Shown here piece after piece: positions 1 through 9,709 of a stretch of 35,387 bases of DNA. The position numbers and the translations under genes were made by a program. The notes beneath the pieces were generated by a model. It ran no database searches and had not been told where the DNA came from. It worked only from the letters and a program-made list of their open reading frames with translations. Numbering within the stretch: position 1 is the stretch's first letter; every line of letters begins with the position of its first letter. The stretch covers positions 2,063 through 37,449 of the forward strand of contig JAMCVD010000109.1 of the NCBI GenBank assembly GCA_023381995.1, written 5' to 3'. Source of the stretch: Deltaproteobacteria bacterium. GTDB lineage: Bacteria > JAMCPX01.

Positions 1-2
1 GC

Positions 3-557
3 AGCATCAAACAGATAAAGAGGCAGGTGGACCGCTGCAAGGCCATAACTTCCAGGCTGCTCGGCTTCTCGAGGCGGGTCGGCGAAGGCACGGAGCCGGT
101 CAATATAAATCAACTGCTGGACGAGGCCGTATTTTTCCTTGAAGCGGAGGCAAGACACGAGAACATCGCCATCGTCAGAGAGTATGATAGAAATCTTCCG
201 CTGTGGCACGGCAACGCCTCGCAGATGGAGCAGGTGTTCCTCAACATGATCACAAACGCAATGGAGGCCATCAGGGGGAAGGGCGAGATAGCCCTGACGA
301 CGCGGGCAGAGGGCAGCGGCATAGTCGTAAGAATCAAGGACAACGGGAGCGGGATACCGGCGGAGTATGTCCCGAGGATATTCGAGCCCTTTTTCTCGAC
401 GAAGCTCCACAGGGGTGGCACGGGGCTCGGGCTTTCGATATGCTATGAAATCGTAAAGGGCTCCGGGGGCAGCATTACCGTGGAGAGCGGGCCCGGCAAG
501 GGTACGGTGTTCACGATACGTCTGCCGCTCGACGGCCGGGACGGTCTGCAGATATAG
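3..557 (+). CDS. Sensor histidine kinase, C-terminal part (5' end outside window)
   Basis: This is the C-terminal end of a two-component sensor kinase that phosphorylates a response regulator, presumably the one encoded 18 nt downstream. The frame is open to the left edge, so the sensor region and the phosphorylated His are outside the window. The visible protein starts in the second helix of the dimerisation domain (ITSRLLGFSRR). A complete HATPase domain follows: N box NMITNAMEAI, G1 box DNGSGI, F box FEPFFSTK and G2 box GGTGLGLSICYEIV. A GTG at position 27 could be mistaken for a start, but the upstream codons continue the same kinase helix. The input signal cannot be inferred. Confidence 0.93.
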   Translation, partial: SIKQIKRQVDRCKAITSRLLGFSRRVGEGTEPVNINQLLDEAVFFLEAEARHENIAIVREYDRNLPLWHGNASQMEQVFLNMITNAMEAIRGKGEIALTTRAEGSGIVVRIKDNGSGIPAEYVPRIFEPFFSTKLHRGGTGLGLSICYEIVKGSGGSITVESGPGKGTVFTIRLPLDGRDGLQI

Positions 558-575
558 AAAAGGGGGTACGAGAAC

Positions 576-1013
576 ATGGAAGACATAAACCTATTGCTTG
601 TCGACGACGAGATAGAATTCGTGGAGACACTCGCGAAGAGGCTTAACAGGAGAGGGTTTCATGCCCTCTATGTCACGAGCGCACGGGACGCCATGGAGAG
701 GATAAAGGGGGGACAGTTCGACGTGGCAGTGGTGGACGTGAGGATGCCGGAGATGGACGGGATAGCCCTGCTCGGCGAGGTAAAGCGGGTACAGCCCCTC
801 GTGGAGGTGATCCTACTGACAGGCTATGCATCCATCCAGTCGGGCATCGAGGGAATGAAAAGGGGCGCCTTTGACTACCTCATGAAACCCACGGACATCG
901 ACGAGCTTGTCAAGAAGATCAGGGACGCGTACGAGAGGAAAAAACAGCAAGACGAGAAGATAAGCAGGGCGGAGGCGAAGGACTCGTTGGCGGGCAATAG
1001 GCCGGCGGACTGA
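576..1013 (+). CDS. Single-domain response regulator (CheY-like receiver)
   Basis: This 145-residue protein is a stand-alone receiver domain. The acidic pair D10-D11, the phospho-acceptor D54 (VVDVRMPEMDG), T82 (LLTGYAS) and K104 (LMKP) are all present, so it should be phosphorylatable. No DNA-binding or enzymatic output domain follows. The last ~30 residues are a charged tail rich in Lys and Glu. An AAGGGGG ribosome-binding site precedes the ATG, and the gene lies 18 nt after the kinase, so the two form a pair. Output is probably through protein-protein contact or a phosphorelay, but its target is not visible. Confidence 0.93.
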   Translation: MEDINLLLVDDEIEFVETLAKRLNRRGFHALYVTSARDAMERIKGGQFDVAVVDVRMPEMDGIALLGEVKRVQPLVEVILLTGYASIQSGIEGMKRGAFDYLMKPTDIDELVKKIRDAYERKKQQDEKISRAEAKDSLAGNRPAD

Positions 1014-1021
1014 CTCTATCG

Positions 1022-1051
1022 GCGTGCCACGGGGCGTCCGGCGCGGCACGC
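1022..1051. terminator. Hairpin between convergent genes (possible bidirectional terminator)
   Basis: A 7-bp inverted repeat, GCGTGCC (1022-1028) and GGCACGC (1045-1051), with a 16-nt GC-rich loop sits where the response regulator and the minus-strand array converge. Its right arm reaches the stop codon of the permease. There is no U tract on either side, so intrinsic termination is only a possibility. Confidence 0.35.
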
Positions 1052-2163
1052 TATTCGTACCGTATGGCATCGACAGGCTGGACCATCATTGCCCTGTACA
1101 TGGGATACAAGGCACCAATCACGCTCAGACACAGTGCGACGAGCAGGGCCATTGCAAAAAGCCGGAGGTCCGGGTCTGCAAAGATGAAGCCCCTGACGGA
1201 CGGCAGGTCGATAAGGAGCCTCAGCGAGGCGACGCCGATTATAGAGCCGAGCGCCCACCCGGCTATGCCTATGATGACGGTCTCTCCGAGTATCATTCTT
1301 GCAACCATCGCCTTGCTCCATCCGATAGCCCTCAATATGCCGAGCTCCTTAGTCCTCTCGAATACGCTCATCGTCATCGTGTTCATCGTACCTATCATGC
1401 CAACGGCGAGCGCGATCACGGACGTAATCCATGCCATGATTCTGATGAGCTTCGTGCCTTCGTTGAGCTCGCCGAGCTTCCTCGCCTCCACGACCGTGTA
1501 TCCGTGGAGGCGCGATTGGATCGTCTTCAGCATCCCCTTTTCCTGAGAGGGATTGTCGAGCTTTATGCTTATCAGGGAGACGGTGTGCCTCTTGTTGAGC
1601 AGCGCCTGCAACGTCTTGAGCTGTACGACGCACGCCCCGTCCTCGAACACGTTTCCGCTCTCGTACACGCCCACCACCCTGAAGACCATCGTCTCGATGT
1701 CGAGGTAGTTCCCGACCCTTACCTTGAGGTTCTCCTGTGCGATCTTCCCCACCAGCACGCTGTTGTACCCACCTTCGGTGAGGGCACTGCCCTCGATGAT
1801 CTTCAGGTGTCGTATGGGGTACTCCGCGGGATCGAGCCCTATGACGGTTATGGAGGGCTGGTCGTTGACCGTCACTATGTCCGTTAGAGAGCCAGCAACT
1901 TCCTTTACGCCTTTTATCGAACGTATCCTGTCCATGATGCCCTCATCGACACTGCTGAAGAACACGTTCGCCACATTGCCCTTTATCACATTGAGGTTGG
2001 TCCCGGAGCGCGCTATGAGCCTTCCCCAGCTTGCGACAAAGCCGTTCGATATGGCAACAAGCGCGACGATGGCACCGATACCAACCCCTATCCCGGTCGC
2101 CGTAAGGAGTGTCCTTACCTTCCTGCGCATGATGTTCTTTCCTATTACCGTAAAAAAATTCAT
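1051..2163 (-). CDS. ABC transporter permease, MacB/LolE (FtsX) type
   Basis: This 370-residue inner-membrane permease has the four-helix layout of the MacB/LolCE class. One helix lies near residues 18-42 after a basic N-terminus (GKNIMRRKVRTLLTATGIG). A periplasmic MacB_PCD-like domain spans about 45-235, and the FtsX domain with three helices lies at the C-terminus (NTMTMSVFERTKELGILRAIG, then two late helices). The FERTKE.GILRAIG stretch is the coupling region that touches the ATPase. The ATG start overlaps the stop of the upstream LolA-like gene (ATGA), so the two are translationally coupled. The reading frame stays open upstream of this ATG, but only in antisense register to real coding sequence. 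No ABC ATPase gene is adjacent. The likely substrate is a lipoprotein or lipid delivered with the LolA-like partner. Confidence 0.88.
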   Translation of the reverse strand: MNFFTVIGKNIMRRKVRTLLTATGIGVGIGAIVALVAISNGFVASWGRLIARSGTNLNVIKGNVANVFFSSVDEGIMDRIRSIKGVKEVAGSLTDIVTVNDQPSITVIGLDPAEYPIRHLKIIEGSALTEGGYNSVLVGKIAQENLKVRVGNYLDIETMVFRVVGVYESGNVFEDGACVVQLKTLQALLNKRHTVSLISIKLDNPSQEKGMLKTIQSRLHGYTVVEARKLGELNEGTKLIRIMAWITSVIALAVGMIGTMNTMTMSVFERTKELGILRAIGWSKAMVARMILGETVIIGIAGWALGSIIGVASLRLLIDLPSVRGFIFADPDLRLFAMALLVALCLSVIGALYPMYRAMMVQPVDAIRYE

Positions 2164-2972
2164 GGCTGTTCCAGGAACCGTACCGTAAATAGCGAGCCGT
2201 CTATCGGCCTGTCGATCAGCACGTGCCGTATTGTTACGAGGGTGGAATGGTCCGTCACGGGGTTGTGGATGTACGTCCGTGTTGCGATGGAGTGTCCCTC
2301 TATGCTTTTGATCTCCTGGACACGCATGGTCTTGACGACGTCCCTGCCCCGGTAGAACTCCGCATAGACGGGAACATAGTCCTTCGACCTTATCCACTGG
2401 ACTATCTTTGAGTATGGAGGGGGGGGCCCGTCTCTGGCAGGTGGCAATGACTGGACCACGGAGCACCGGACTTTCTCTTCGGGACACATGTCCACCTTCA
2501 GGAGTGTGTTGTGCCATGAAAGGTAGCTGCTGTTCTTCAAATCGTCGTACGAGAGGTCGCTGCCGAGGAAGCTCTCCCTCAGCTCGGCTACGCCGATCCT
2601 CCTCACCTTGTGCATCGACGGCATGTATACATACTGGGTCGTACTGCGCCCCCGCGTGATGAGGAGGTACTTCGTGCCCTTTATGGTGTCGGGTGCATCT
2701 ATGACGATCAGCCTTTTGTGCACGCCGTCCGTGTCCACGGCGTACCACTCGAATGAGCGCTCGCGCCTTTGGCCGATGCTGTCCGTAAGGACCATGTCGA
2801 TGTGCATGGCGACGGTTCTGAAGCTGGCTGCCTTGCGGACGTTCCTCAGGATCCCGCTTGCCGTGACTGCATAAGAGCTCCTTGTGCCGAGGAACAGAGG
2901 TACGACGGCAATCAATGCCATCAGGAAACGACCGGGAGTACCTGCTTTCGAAGAAAGGGCCCCGCCTTTCAT
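2160..2972 (-). CDS. LolA-like outer membrane lipoprotein-sorting protein, exported
   Basis: This periplasmic protein of about 270 residues has a basic start, a hydrophobic signal segment (RFLMALIAVVPLFLG) and a beta-rich body. The pattern is that of the LolA-like family annotated as outer membrane lipoprotein-sorting protein: TKYLLITRGR, QYVYMPSMHKVRRI, FLGSDLSYDDLKN and YVPVYAEFYRG. Members bind acyl chains in a half-barrel and often accompany MacB/LolE-type permeases, as here, where the stop overlaps the permease start. I chose the ATG at 2972 because AGAGGA lies 7 nt upstream. An in-frame ATG at 3002 would add ten charged residues but has a poorly spaced GGAAG. The transported substrate is unknown. 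Confidence 0.78.
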   Translation of the reverse strand: MKGGALSSKAGTPGRFLMALIAVVPLFLGTRSSYAVTASGILRNVRKAASFRTVAMHIDMVLTDSIGQRRERSFEWYAVDTDGVHKRLIVIDAPDTIKGTKYLLITRGRSTTQYVYMPSMHKVRRIGVAELRESFLGSDLSYDDLKNSSYLSWHNTLLKVDMCPEEKVRCSVVQSLPPARDGPPPPYSKIVQWIRSKDYVPVYAEFYRGRDVVKTMRVQEIKSIEGHSIATRTYIHNPVTDHSTLVTIRHVLIDRPIDGSLFTVRFLEQP

Positions 2973-3009
2973 CTTTGCGTCCTCTTCGCGATTTTCAATC
3001 ATACTTGAA

Positions 3010-5523
3010 TTACCGCTTCCTTATCCCCTGCAGCATCTCTTTCAGCTTTTCCATCTGCTCAAGTTTCTCCATGTTCTGCTGGCCCACCAGCCGCTTGAAC
3101 TCCGGCATGTCCCTGAGCTGGGCAAAGGACGGCTCCTGCAGCGCGGACATCTTCAGCGCCGGCTTTAGGCCAATGGCCTTCCTGAGGTTCTCCAGTGCCT
3201 GTCTCTTCTCGCCATGGATGGCGAGCCCCACCGCATGATCGTACCACACAATCGGATTGTCGGAGTTGAGCTGCTTCGCTTTCTCGAAGTATGCGTTGCC
3301 GGACTCGAAGTCCTTTTGATAATAGTAGGTCATTGCTATATTGAGCAGACCCGCCTGGAACGAGGGGTCGATCTCCACGCTCTTCTGGTAATCCACGATC
3401 GCGTCCTTGTAGTCGCCCTTCAGGAACATCGCGTTCCCGAGGTTGTAGTAGGCGTTCTTATCGTCGTTGTTGTACTTCAATTGCAGATCGGCGATTTTGA
3501 TCACGTCGTCGATCCTGTTCAGCCTTACGTCGCATGCAACTGCCTGGTTGCCTATCTCCTCGACGAGCGGCGGGAGGAATTTCAATGCCTGCTCGAAGTC
3601 CGGGGCGGCCTTCTCGCAGTTGTTCTCTGCGAAGTATGCGCCTCCCCTCAGCCTATATGCCAGTCCGAAGTAAGGGCTCAGCTTCAGCGACTGGTCCAGA
3701 TCGGCTATCGCCTGCTGGAGGTCCCCGGTGTTGAACAGCACTATCGCCCTATGGAAGTAGTAGATATATTCAAAGGGGTTAAGGCTTATCGCGTCGTTGA
3801 ACTCGCGCACAGCGTCCGGGAAGTCCCTCCTGTTCCTGTACGCGACGCCGTCCTTGATATGGTTTTCTGCCACAGCGGTACGTCCTGCATAGATGGGCAG
3901 CACAAAGACGGAGACGATGCTTGCCATGAGGGCCGCTGTCAGGAGGAACTTCTTTATTACCACGGGTACCCTGCCCCTTGTCGATGGATTGAGAAAGAGC
4001 AGATAGGAGGGCGCCTCCGGCGCCGCGAGACGTCTCTGTTTTTTGGCAGAGGTCTGCTGGTTCTCGTCTTCAAAGCCCCTGTAGATGACGTCCGACAGGG
4101 CTATCAGCCCCCAGAAATACATGCTGGACGCCGGCTCCTGCAGCGGAAAGCTAAAGACCGCGGCTATAAGGACGGCCATTATCCCTCCTCCGAACGCAAG
4201 AGCCAGAAGGAATTTGTCCTCGTTCCCGATGTTCTCCTTCGCTACCCTCACCAGCTTGTACGCGGCATTGAGGAGGATCCAGAGGAAGGCGATGAACCCC
4301 ATGATACCGAGTTCTGCGAGTATCTGGAGCCAGTCGTTGTGGGATTCGGAAAAGACCTGGTAGGTCTTTGATATGATCTGCTGGAGCTGCGGGACCTGGT
4401 ACTTGTGTATGTCGACCTCGACCTGTCCGATGCCGACGCCGATGAGCGGGTTATGCTTCCATGCATCGAAGGTGCTCCGCCACGCCATGAAGCGGAAATT
4501 GATGGAGGTGTCCTTCGTCAGGAGCTTCGACGTCAGTAGATCGTATACGTCTTTCAATATGCCGGCGTGAGGTTCTTCCACGTCCTTCACGGTGGAGTAT
4601 ATCGAGGCGAACTGCTTCTGCTTCCCGAAGTGGGAAACAGACAGAATGATGCCACCGCTTATGACGAGCACGCCGAGCGTTGCAAGGACGCCTGCTCGCC
4701 TCGCCACGGAGACTGTTCCGCTCTTGCCTTCGGCAGGCCGCCCGGGTAGTGTGGCAGGCCCACCTCCTCGGGGAGCCCGCAGCTTCACCCACTGATAGAT
4801 AAAAAACCCGAATACCACGAGGCTCGAGATGATGAACCCCATCCAGGCCGCCCTCCCCTTCGTGAGGACGAAGTAGAAATATGTCGGCAGGAAGAGGAAG
4901 AACAGCATGGTCTTCGTCTCGATATTGAAGTCCGATAGGAAGAACGAGAATATCAGGAGGCCCACGAAGCTTATTATCCATTCGGCGGAAAAGTTCGTGA
5001 GCCCGATCGTCGACGAGGGGTCCTTTTCGCCGTAGATGTCATAGGGGCACGGCAGGATCTCGTAGAACTGCATGATGCCATACATCGAGACTATGAACAC
5101 CGATATCGCCATTGCCACGATGATCCACTTTATATGGCTCTTCTTTCTTACGTAGAGGAGCGTAAAGAACCAGAAGAATATGTTCGCCCCGAGCCTTATC
5201 ATCATGTCGATCGCGCGCCAGATATCCGTGACGTGTACGATATGGACGAGCACGACCGCTATCATCATGAGCATCGGCAGCCAGATCGAGGTCTTCGGCA
5301 GCACTATCTCTTTTCTGTCGACGCCCCGTATGAGCCACAGGAACGTCAGGATCATTGTGACGGATATGAGCACCGTGGTCTTTATCCATATGAACTCGTT
5401 CCCGAACTTCAGGACCGGGATGATGAGGAAAGAGAGCACGATGGCCGCGATGCCGATCTTGTCGTAGAGCGTGTCCGGGTTCGGTTTTGATACGGCGGGC
5501 TTTGAAACGGTGTTTTCTGGCAT
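3010..5523 (-). CDS. O-antigen ligase/polymerase (Wzy/WaaL family) with C-terminal TPR domain
   Basis: This 837-residue integral membrane protein has about 12 hydrophobic helices over residues 20-480. It carries the family's signature periplasmic stretch near residues 392-412 (SESHNDWLQILAELG), in which His and nearby Arg residues (FRFMAW upstream) contact the lipid-linked glycan. After a linker and a further hydrophobic helix near 530-550, residues ~560-810 form tandem tetratricopeptide repeats (for example NAYYNLGNAMFLKGDYKDAI). Such proteins polymerise or transfer undecaprenyl-linked oligosaccharide. Some relatives glycosylate proteins, which the TPRs could support. GGAGG lies 6 nt before the ATG. 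It sits in the same minus-strand array as the LolA-like protein and permease. The exact acceptor is not determinable. Confidence 0.88.
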   Translation of the reverse strand: MPENTVSKPAVSKPNPDTLYDKIGIAAIVLSFLIIPVLKFGNEFIWIKTTVLISVTMILTFLWLIRGVDRKEIVLPKTSIWLPMLMMIAVVLVHIVHVTDIWRAIDMMIRLGANIFFWFFTLLYVRKKSHIKWIIVAMAISVFIVSMYGIMQFYEILPCPYDIYGEKDPSSTIGLTNFSAEWIISFVGLLIFSFFLSDFNIETKTMLFFLFLPTYFYFVLTKGRAAWMGFIISSLVVFGFFIYQWVKLRAPRGGGPATLPGRPAEGKSGTVSVARRAGVLATLGVLVISGGIILSVSHFGKQKQFASIYSTVKDVEEPHAGILKDVYDLLTSKLLTKDTSINFRFMAWRSTFDAWKHNPLIGVGIGQVEVDIHKYQVPQLQQIISKTYQVFSESHNDWLQILAELGIMGFIAFLWILLNAAYKLVRVAKENIGNEDKFLLALAFGGGIMAVLIAAVFSFPLQEPASSMYFWGLIALSDVIYRGFEDENQQTSAKKQRRLAAPEAPSYLLFLNPSTRGRVPVVIKKFLLTAALMASIVSVFVLPIYAGRTAVAENHIKDGVAYRNRRDFPDAVREFNDAISLNPFEYIYYFHRAIVLFNTGDLQQAIADLDQSLKLSPYFGLAYRLRGGAYFAENNCEKAAPDFEQALKFLPPLVEEIGNQAVACDVRLNRIDDVIKIADLQLKYNNDDKNAYYNLGNAMFLKGDYKDAIVDYQKSVEIDPSFQAGLLNIAMTYYYQKDFESGNAYFEKAKQLNSDNPIVWYDHAVGLAIHGEKRQALENLRKAIGLKPALKMSALQEPSFAQLRDMPEFKRLVGQQNMEKLEQMEKLKEMLQGIRKR

Positions 5524-5540
5524 TTGTCCTCCTAATGCAT

Positions 5541-7313
5541 CTATACTTTTTTAATGAATAGTTCTTTCAGTTGCTTGTCGTCGACGTCCGACGGCGCGTC
5601 CGTAAGCGGACACGTGCCTTTCTGGGTCTTCGGGAACGGTATAACGTCCCGTATCGACTCGGAGCCGGTCAGTATCATGACAAGCCTGTCGAGACCGAAG
5701 GCTATGCCGCCGTGGGGTGGTGCACCGTACTGGAGCGCATCGAGCAGGAAGCCGAACTTGGCCCGTGCGGACTGCTCGCTGATACCGAGCAGCCTGAACA
5801 CCCTTGCCTGGAGCTCGCTGTTGTGGATACGAATGCTCCCTCCACCGACCTCCGTGCCGTTGAGTACGAGGTCATAGGCCTTCGATTTGACCCTGAGGGG
5901 CTGCTCCTCGAGAATGGCGACATCCTGGTCCCTCGGCGAGGTGAACGGATGGTGCACGGACTCATAGCGCTTTTCTTCGTCGTTGTATTCGTAGGCTGGA
6001 AAATCGGTCACCCAGAGGAGCCGGTAGTCCTCGCCTTTGACGAGGTCGAGACGTCTGCCAAGGTGCAGCCTCAGGCTGGACAGTGCATCGTTGACGACCT
6101 TCGGAGAGGGGTCAGCGACGATGAAGGCCGTGTCCCCGTCTTTCATGCCGAGCAGTCTCTTGAGACTGTTTCTCTCTTCCTCCGACAGAAACTTGTCGAC
6201 CTGGGACGACAGCGCCCCGCCTTTCATCTTCAGCCATACGAGCCCTTTTGCCCTGTACTGCCGGACGAACTGCTCGAACTCCTCGACTTCCTTCCTCGAA
6301 AAGTCCTGTCCTGCCTTGACGCCCTTGATGAGCCCTCCCTGTTCGAGTGCCTGTTTGAAGACATTGAATCCCGTCTCCTTGAATACATCGTTCAGATCCA
6401 CGAGCTCCATGCCGAACCGCATGTCCGGCTTGTCGTTGCCGAACCGCCTCATCGACTCATCGTACGACAGCCTGTAGAACGGTCTGTCGGGCTCTCTGCC
6501 TTTGAACGTCTCGAAGATCCTTACGAACAGCCTCTCCATGATCTCCATCAGGTCTTCCATCTCGATAAAGGACATCTCTATATCGATCTGCGTGAATTCG
6601 GGCTGTCTGTCGGCCCTCAGGTCCTCGTCCCTGAAGCACCGCGCAATCTGAAAATAGCGATCGAACCCGGACACCATGAGGAGCTGCTTGAAGAGTTGCG
6701 GCGACTGCGGCAGCGCATAGAACTTGCCGGCGTTCAGTCTGCTCGGTACGAGGAAGTCCCGCGCACCTTCGGGCGTACTCTTCGTCAGGATGGGGGTTTC
6801 GACGTCTATGAAGCCTTCGGCGTTCAAGAACTCTCTCACGAGGTTGGTGAGCCTGTGCCGCACGATCAGATTGGACCGCATCTTCTCCCTTCTCAGGTCT
6901 ATGTACCTGTACTGGAGCCTCGTCGTCTCGTCGACATCGACCTTCCCCTGGGCCACGGGGAACGGGGGGGTCCTGGCCTCGTTCAGGATACGGAGCTCTT
7001 CGACCTCCACCTCATAGAGCCCGGTCTTTATGTCCCTGTTCTCGGTACCCCCGGGCCTCTCTCGTACGCGGCCTTTTATCAGAATAACGTACTCGGGCTT
7101 GATGAGCTTCGCCTTCTCGTACGCGGACCTGTCCGTCTCGGGATTGAACACGACCTGGACGATGCCCTCTCTGTCCCTGAGGTCTGCGAATATGAGCCCG
7201 CCATGGTCCCTTCTCCTGTGGACCCAGCCCATCAGTATGACTTCTTTCCCCGTGTGCGCTGAGGAGATCTCTCCGCAGTAGCACGTCCTTTTTAATCCAC
7301 CAAGAAATTCCAT
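5541..7313 (-). CDS. aspS: Aspartyl-tRNA synthetase (bacterial type)
   Basis: This is a full-length (590 aa) class II aminoacyl-tRNA synthetase. An N-terminal OB-fold anticodon-binding domain (residues ~1-110, [11 protein letters not shown]) leads into the catalytic domain with motif 2 ([18 protein letters not shown]). The bacterial GAD insertion follows (~300-430), and motif 3 lies near the C-terminus ([11 protein letters not shown]). His37 in RRRDHGG is the residue associated with non-discriminating enzymes that also charge tRNA-Asn; discriminating E. coli-type enzymes have Leu there. If so, the organism would need GatCAB, which is not in the window. AAGGAG precedes the ATG by 7 nt. It lies 17 nt upstream of the Wzy-like gene and 11 nt after the SPOR gene. 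Confidence 0.97.
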   Translation of the reverse strand: MEFLGGLKRTCYCGEISSAHTGKEVILMGWVHRRRDHGGLIFADLRDREGIVQVVFNPETDRSAYEKAKLIKPEYVILIKGRVRERPGGTENRDIKTGLYEVEVEELRILNEARTPPFPVAQGKVDVDETTRLQYRYIDLRREKMRSNLIVRHRLTNLVREFLNAEGFIDVETPILTKSTPEGARDFLVPSRLNAGKFYALPQSPQLFKQLLMVSGFDRYFQIARCFRDEDLRADRQPEFTQIDIEMSFIEMEDLMEIMERLFVRIFETFKGREPDRPFYRLSYDESMRRFGNDKPDMRFGMELVDLNDVFKETGFNVFKQALEQGGLIKGVKAGQDFSRKEVEEFEQFVRQYRAKGLVWLKMKGGALSSQVDKFLSEEERNSLKRLLGMKDGDTAFIVADPSPKVVNDALSSLRLHLGRRLDLVKGEDYRLLWVTDFPAYEYNDEEKRYESVHHPFTSPRDQDVAILEEQPLRVKSKAYDLVLNGTEVGGGSIRIHNSELQARVFRLLGISEQSARAKFGFLLDALQYGAPPHGGIAFGLDRLVMILTGSESIRDVIPFPKTQKGTCPLTDAPSDVDDKQLKELFIKKV

Positions 7314-7324
7314 GCAGTCTCCTT

Positions 7325-8014
7325 CTATTTGTCCACCGCTATGACGCAGTTCCGCACCCCCCTGCGGATGAGCTCTCCCTGCTCGTAGATCTGCGCCCTC
7401 TTTCGCGATTCAAAATGCCCAATCCTCACTTCGTATAGCCTCCCCCCTCGCGTCGTTGCCCGGGCTATCCACGTGGCGAGCCTGTACCTCTTTTTTAGAT
7501 CGGAGGCCTGTCTGTCAGCGCCGCTCTTTTGTTGAAAGGCCCCGCACTGGATGCTGAACTTGCCCTCCTGCCTGCGGGCGCTTTTCTTTGGGGCGGTCCT
7601 TTCCGCCTGCTTCTTTTGCGCCCCTTTCTCCCTACGGCCATTTTTGGTAAGGGACGTATAAAAGGTCAGCTCGCTGTGCCTACCCGCGGTGGTCGTGGGT
7701 GACTGTACCGCCGTCGTGGTCCGTGTCTCGGCGGTCTGTGTCTCAGCCTGTTCCGGCCGGCCATACCCCTCCCCGGAGGCTCTCCCCGGAACTTCCGCTG
7801 TCTGCTGCGTAAAAACGACCGCGTTCCTCGGCCTGATCTGCTGCGGCATGAGATTCGCCTGCTGGACCTCTCTGGTGCCCATGCTCCTGCCGAGTACGAA
7901 GCCTATCGCAAACACGAGTACGAGTATAACGATGAAAGAGACGACTATCATAACGACCTGCTTGTTGTCCAGGGTCACACTATACTTTGGCTTTATCCTT
8001 TCTATGTCCCTCAT
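7325..8014 (-). CDS. SPOR-domain membrane protein
   Basis: This 229-residue protein has a short cytoplasmic N-terminus and one transmembrane helix (residues ~19-44, [20 protein letters not shown]). A long Thr/Ala/Glu-rich periplasmic linker comes next. A C-terminal SPOR domain spans about 148-229 ([21 protein letters not shown] to [12 protein letters not shown]). SPOR domains bind denuded peptidoglycan glycan strands at division sites, so a role at the septum or in cell-wall remodelling is likely. AGGAGG lies 8 nt before the ATG. It is tightly packed between argS (29 nt) and aspS (11 nt), an arrangement that seems to reflect co-transcription rather than shared function. Confidence 0.9.
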   Translation of the reverse strand: MRDIERIKPKYSVTLDNKQVVMIVVSFIVILVLVFAIGFVLGRSMGTREVQQANLMPQQIRPRNAVVFTQQTAEVPGRASGEGYGRPEQAETQTAETRTTTAVQSPTTTAGRHSELTFYTSLTKNGRREKGAQKKQAERTAPKKSARRQEGKFSIQCGAFQQKSGADRQASDLKKRYRLATWIARATTRGGRLYEVRIGHFESRKRAQIYEQGELIRRGVRNCVIAVDK

Positions 8015-8043
8015 ACAATTACCTCCTTTCTATAATGGAGTTC

Positions 8044-9708
8044 CTACATCTTCTCCGGTGCACCGATACCCAGCATGTCCAGTGCATTCTTTAAAACAAT
8101 TTTTACCATTTTCATCAACAAAAGTCTTTGGCCCGTCGTGCGGTCGTCTCCGACCACCCGGGTATCCGTGTAATACCTATGGAGTACGCCCACCAGCTCC
8201 ATAAGGTAGTACGGTAGCCTGTGGGGCTCCCTTTTTACAACAATATCTTTAATGACTTCAGGATAGATCAGGCAGTGGGCCAGAAGCCTCTTCTCCTGAT
8301 TATGAAAGGCATAGCCGGTCTGAAGGTCTACCTTATCGATGTCCCAGCCCTTTGTCAGGGCATAGCCGAATATGCTTGCGATCCTTGCGTGGGCGTACTG
8401 AACATAGTAGACAGGGTTTTCCTGGGACTGCCTCTTTGCGAGATCTATATCGAACACGAGCTGGCTCCCGTGGCTGCGCTGTAAAAAGAAAAACCGTACG
8501 GCGTCCGTGCCGACCTCGTCGATCAGCTCCTCCAGTGTCACGTACTCGCCCGCGCGCTTCGACATCGCGACGGGCCTGTCTCCCCGCATCAGCCTTACCA
8601 TTTGGACGAACATGACGGCAAGCCTGTCCGCATCGTAGCCGAGCGCCCTGAGCGCGGCCCTGAGCCTGGGCAGGTAGCCATGATGGTCCGCCCCCCAGAT
8701 GTTGATCAGCACATCGTAGCCCCTCCTGTACTTGTCCACGTGGTAGGCGATGTCGGAGGCAAAGTACGTGAACTCGCCCGACTGCTTCCTCAGGACCCTG
8801 TCCTTCTCGTCCCCGTACAGCGTCGACAGGAACCATGTTGCGCCGTCATCGTACTTCACTGCACGCCTCTTTTCGAGCTCCCCGATGACGCCGGAGATGC
8901 TCCCATCCATGTACAGCCTTTTTTCACTGAACCATGTATCGAACGCTATGTTGAATTTCTGGAGCACCTGCTTTATGTTGGAGTCCGGGAGCGCCCGTCT
9001 CTCGTCGCCGAGTATACTCTTGACCGAAAACTCCGTTATACTGCGGATGTTCTCTTCGTTTATCTCCGCAGGGGGAAGTACGGCATCGAGGGTACGGCTT
9101 ATGCTGTGGATGTACCTACCCTGATATTCTCCGGGCATCGAGGCCGTGCGATCGATGTCGTTGATCCTGTAGTACTCGTTGAGCACGGAATAGCCCAGGG
9201 ACAGCACCTGGTTCCCGGCATCGTTGACGTAGTATTCCCGCGTCACGCTATAGCCGGACGCCGCCATGATGCGGGAGAGCACGTCTCCTATCACAGCGCC
9301 CCTGCCGTGCCCCACGTGGATCGGGCCCGTCGGGTTGGCGCTCACGAATTCGATCAATGCACTTTTGCCCCTGCCCGTGTCGTTTTTCCCGTAGTCCGAC
9401 TGCCTTTCGAGTATATACCTGAGTCCCCTCTGCCAGAACGCATCGCTCATGAAAAAGTTTATATGGCCCGGCCGTGCGACATCGATTCTATCTATGAGAT
9501 CGGTATGCGGCCGCAGCCTTTGGGCGATCTCCGAGGCGATGTCGTACGGCGCCTGCTGAAGGGCACCGGCAAGATTGAATGCGACCCCGGTCGAAAAGTC
9601 ACCGTGGCTTTCCCCGGCGGACACCGCTATGGTGAACGGCGGTACGGACTCCGCCCCGGTATAGTCCTTTACGGCGCCCGATATCAGATCGATGAGCTTG
9701 TCTATCAT
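8044..9708 (-). CDS. argS: Arginyl-tRNA synthetase
   Basis: This 554-residue class I synthetase charges tRNA-Arg. The N-terminal Add-1 domain covers about residues 1-100. The signature region SANPTGPIHVGHGRG contains the HIGH-type motif (HVGH, ~120). The KMSKS equivalent is AMSKRAG near residue 365, and the C-terminal DALR anticodon-binding helices lie at ~430-554. The start ATG is separated by a single base from the stop codon of the upstream FabK-like gene. Translational coupling is therefore likely, because only a weak CAGAG precedes it. Length and motifs are normal for the family. Confidence 0.97.
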   Translation of the reverse strand: MIDKLIDLISGAVKDYTGAESVPPFTIAVSAGESHGDFSTGVAFNLAGALQQAPYDIASEIAQRLRPHTDLIDRIDVARPGHINFFMSDAFWQRGLRYILERQSDYGKNDTGRGKSALIEFVSANPTGPIHVGHGRGAVIGDVLSRIMAASGYSVTREYYVNDAGNQVLSLGYSVLNEYYRINDIDRTASMPGEYQGRYIHSISRTLDAVLPPAEINEENIRSITEFSVKSILGDERRALPDSNIKQVLQKFNIAFDTWFSEKRLYMDGSISGVIGELEKRRAVKYDDGATWFLSTLYGDEKDRVLRKQSGEFTYFASDIAYHVDKYRRGYDVLINIWGADHHGYLPRLRAALRALGYDADRLAVMFVQMVRLMRGDRPVAMSKRAGEYVTLEELIDEVGTDAVRFFFLQRSHGSQLVFDIDLAKRQSQENPVYYVQYAHARIASIFGYALTKGWDIDKVDLQTGYAFHNQEKRLLAHCLIYPEVIKDIVVKREPHRLPYYLMELVGVLHRYYTDTRVVGDDRTTGQRLLLMKMVKIVLKNALDMLGIGAPEKM

Positions 9709-9709
9709 C

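Noticed and set aside
1051-2748. Extended 565-residue permease frame
   Set aside because: The extra N-terminal ~195 codons shadow the LolA-like gene. The real start at 2163 overlaps that gene's stop and begins at the typical MacB-like N-terminus.
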